From Candidatus Aminicenantota bacterium (GTDB taxonomy: Bacteria > Acidobacteriota > Aminicenantia > Aminicenantales > Aminicenantaceae), in assembly GCA_016926925.1 (NCBI GenBank), contig JAFGNQ010000042.1:1-14935 (forward strand): a stretch of DNA of 14,935 bases. The letters are read 5' to 3'. A program made the translations under genes and the position numbers. The notes below the pieces were generated by a model. It worked only from the letters and a program-made list of their open reading frames with translations. It ran no database searches and had not been told where the DNA came from. Each line of letters opens with the position of its first letter. Within the stretch, counting starts at the first letter, position 1. Positions 13,573 through 14,935 of the stretch are shown here, in pieces.

Positions 13573-14935
13573 GGCCTCTCCGTTTTTCCCACCGTTAATA
13601 TTTCCTTGAGGAGCCGGGCAATATCCGCAATTTTGTACGGTTTCAGGAGAAGAGAATGGAATCCTAATTTCTCGATTTTTTTCGAGTCGATCATCTCAGT
13701 ATAACCTGTAGTCAAAACGACAGGAATATCCGATCGGATGGCGAGGAGTCTTTCAGTGAGTTCAAATCCGTTCAAATGCGGCATGTTCAAATCCACAATA
13801 AGGGCATCGAACTGAGCGGGATTCCCGGTGAAAATTTCTTCCGCCACACGGCTGTCCTGGATGGCTGTCAAAGTATATCCTAAGGGTTCCAATGCCTTTT
13901 TCTGCGAATCGCAAATCTGGGCATCATCATCTACAAACAGGATATGTCCTTCTCCCGTTTGAACGGTCAATTCCCGGACCTTTTTTCCTTTTTTAAGATC
14001 TGCCTTCTTCTCCAGAGGAAAATAGATATCGAAGCGGGATCCTTTCCCGGGTGCACTCTCGACTTCAATGGTTCCTCCATACCTTCTTAAGATCCCGTGA
14101 ACGACCGACAGACCCATTCCTGTTCCCTCTCCAACAGGTTTGGTAGTGAAAAAGGGCTCGAAGATGCGCTTCTGGATCTCCCTTTCCATTCCATGGCCTG
14201 TATCTTCAATACTTATTTTGCAATAAATTCCTTCATTCAGATTCAGAGCGTCCTTTTTTTGGATCACGACTTTTTCTGTGGCTACGGTCAGAATGCCCCC
14301 GGTTCTCCTCATAGCTTGATAGGCATTGGTATAAAGATTCATGAAAACCTGATGGATCTGGGAAGGATTGGCTTTTATCAGGAATCTCTCCGGACTCAAA
14401 TCCTGCTCAACCTGAATATTTCGTGGAAGGGCGGCCTTGAACAGCTTTATACTTTCTTTAATTTCATTGGAAATATCGATATACACATCTTCAGTCTTGA
14501 CCTGCCGGCTGAATGTGAGAATCTGCTCGATCAACTCCGAAGCACGGCGGATAGATACGATCAGTTCATTCATATTTTGTTCAGCAATACTGTTCTTGGG
14601 AACGTTGACCTTGACTATTTGCGCATAAGCGTGCATCGAGGTCAGAATATTGTTGAAATCATGGGCAATACCTCCGGCTAGAGTACCGATCGCCTCCAGT
14701 CTTTGCGAACCATGAATCTGGTCTTCCAGTTTTCTTTGCTCCTCAATTTGCTTGACGAACGTATCAAGAAGTGTATTTGTGTGGATCACGACTTTTTGAA
14801 AATCCACAGCCACGGAGTCGGGTGATACTCTGGCATGAAGAGAGCCATGTAGGATATCATCAATCATGCCCTCCAATTGCATGATCACATTTCTGATGCC
14901 CTTGTTGATAAAAGCAGAAAGGATCAAAGCCAACA
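13569..14935 (-). CDS. Hybrid sensor histidine kinase with C-terminal receiver (partial, 5' end outside window)
   Basis: At least 454 residues are present and the frame stays open to the window edge, so the apparent TTG start at 14933 is probably internal. The visible N-terminus looks like the end of a membrane helix (ALILSAFI), followed by a HAMP-like/coiled linker (about 10-75). The kinase core has the H-box H91 in GGIAHDFNN, N-box N199/N203, G1 box DTGHG (244-248), F-box EPFFTT (259-264) and G2 box GTGMGL (270-275). A receiver domain spans about 330-450, with acidic pocket D335-D337, phospho-acceptor D381 and K431 (LLLKPY). The HDFNN-type H-box with a C-terminal receiver is common in deltaproteobacteria. 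It is coupled to the phosphoesterase by an ATGA overlap. The input signal is unknown because the sensor part is missing. Confidence 0.93.
   Translation of the reverse strand, partial: LALILSAFINKGIRNVIMQLEGMIDDILHGSLHARVSPDSVAVDFQKVVIHTNTLLDTFVKQIEEQRKLEDQIHGSQRLEAIGTLAGGIAHDFNNILTSMHAYAQIVKVNVPKNSIAEQNMNELIVSIRRASELIEQILTFSRQVKTEDVYIDISNEIKESIKLFKAALPRNIQVEQDLSPERFLIKANPSQIHQVFMNLYTNAYQAMRRTGGILTVATEKVVIQKKDALNLNEGIYCKISIEDTGHGMEREIQKRIFEPFFTTKPVGEGTGMGLSVVHGILRRYGGTIEVESAPGKGSRFDIYFPLEKKADLKKGKKVRELTVQTGEGHILFVDDDAQICDSQKKALEPLGYTLTAIQDSRVAEEIFTGNPAQFDALIVDLNMPHLNGFELTERLLAIRSDIPVVLTTGYTEMIDSKKIEKLGFHSLLLKPYKIADIARLLKEILTVGKTERP

Noticed and set aside
1..14935. CRISPR arrays, insertion sequences, tRNA/rRNA genes
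   Set aside because: No regularly spaced direct repeats, transposase-like ORFs, or tRNA/rRNA signatures were seen on either strand.

Overview
The window looks like chromosomal DNA from an anaerobic, respiratory bacterium, most likely a deltaproteobacterium (Desulfobacterota, sulfate-reducer-like). The main pointer is a tetraheme cytochrome c, Tat-exported four-cluster ferredoxin and NrfD membrane module. No tRNA, rRNA, CRISPR array, transposase or phage gene was seen, and coding density is high.

Layout. (1) 1-2199, minus strand: a three-gene redox module in the order tetraheme cytochrome c, 16-Cys Fe-S protein, NrfD/DsrP-like quinol-interacting membrane subunit; the last is cut by the window edge. 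(2) 2341-2763, minus: a small zinc-ribbon protein of unknown function. (3) 2873-6020, minus: gdhA, an intact NADP-type glutamate dehydrogenase with a TTG start, then a strong hairpin, then a 551-aa PPDK/PEP-synthase-like ATP-grasp protein. (4) 6021-6492: a 472-bp divergent intergenic region with two extended -10 boxes and a run of hairpins that would form the leader of the plus-strand operon. (5) 6493-12712, plus: a tight operon of a glutamate dehydrogenase paralogue whose catalytic lysine is replaced by tyrosine, a second PPDK-like ATP-grasp protein (about 580 aa), and a 1062-aa fusion of GAF-like domain, PPDK-like ATP-grasp, a shared uncharacterised domain and a Pol-beta-type nucleotidyltransferase. 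(6) 12709-14935, minus: a hybrid sensor histidine kinase (5' end outside the window) coupled by an ATGA overlap to a calcineurin-like metallophosphoesterase. The phosphoesterase gene converges on the fusion gene with overlapping stop codons.

The most unusual part is 2873-12712. Two divergent units each pair a glutamate dehydrogenase homologue with PPDK-N-like ATP-grasp proteins. None of the three ATP-grasp proteins has room for the phospho-histidine swivel domain or the PEP/pyruvate TIM barrel of true dikinases. All three instead carry a common C-terminal domain with a GxGRxGS motif and an invariant His in a G(T/S)HF motif. Together with a probable GDH pseudoenzyme and a nucleotidyltransferase fused to a sensor domain, this suggests an undescribed regulatory or phosphotransfer system tied to glutamate/nitrogen metabolism. 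The parts are read directly from sequence; the system-level role is inference.
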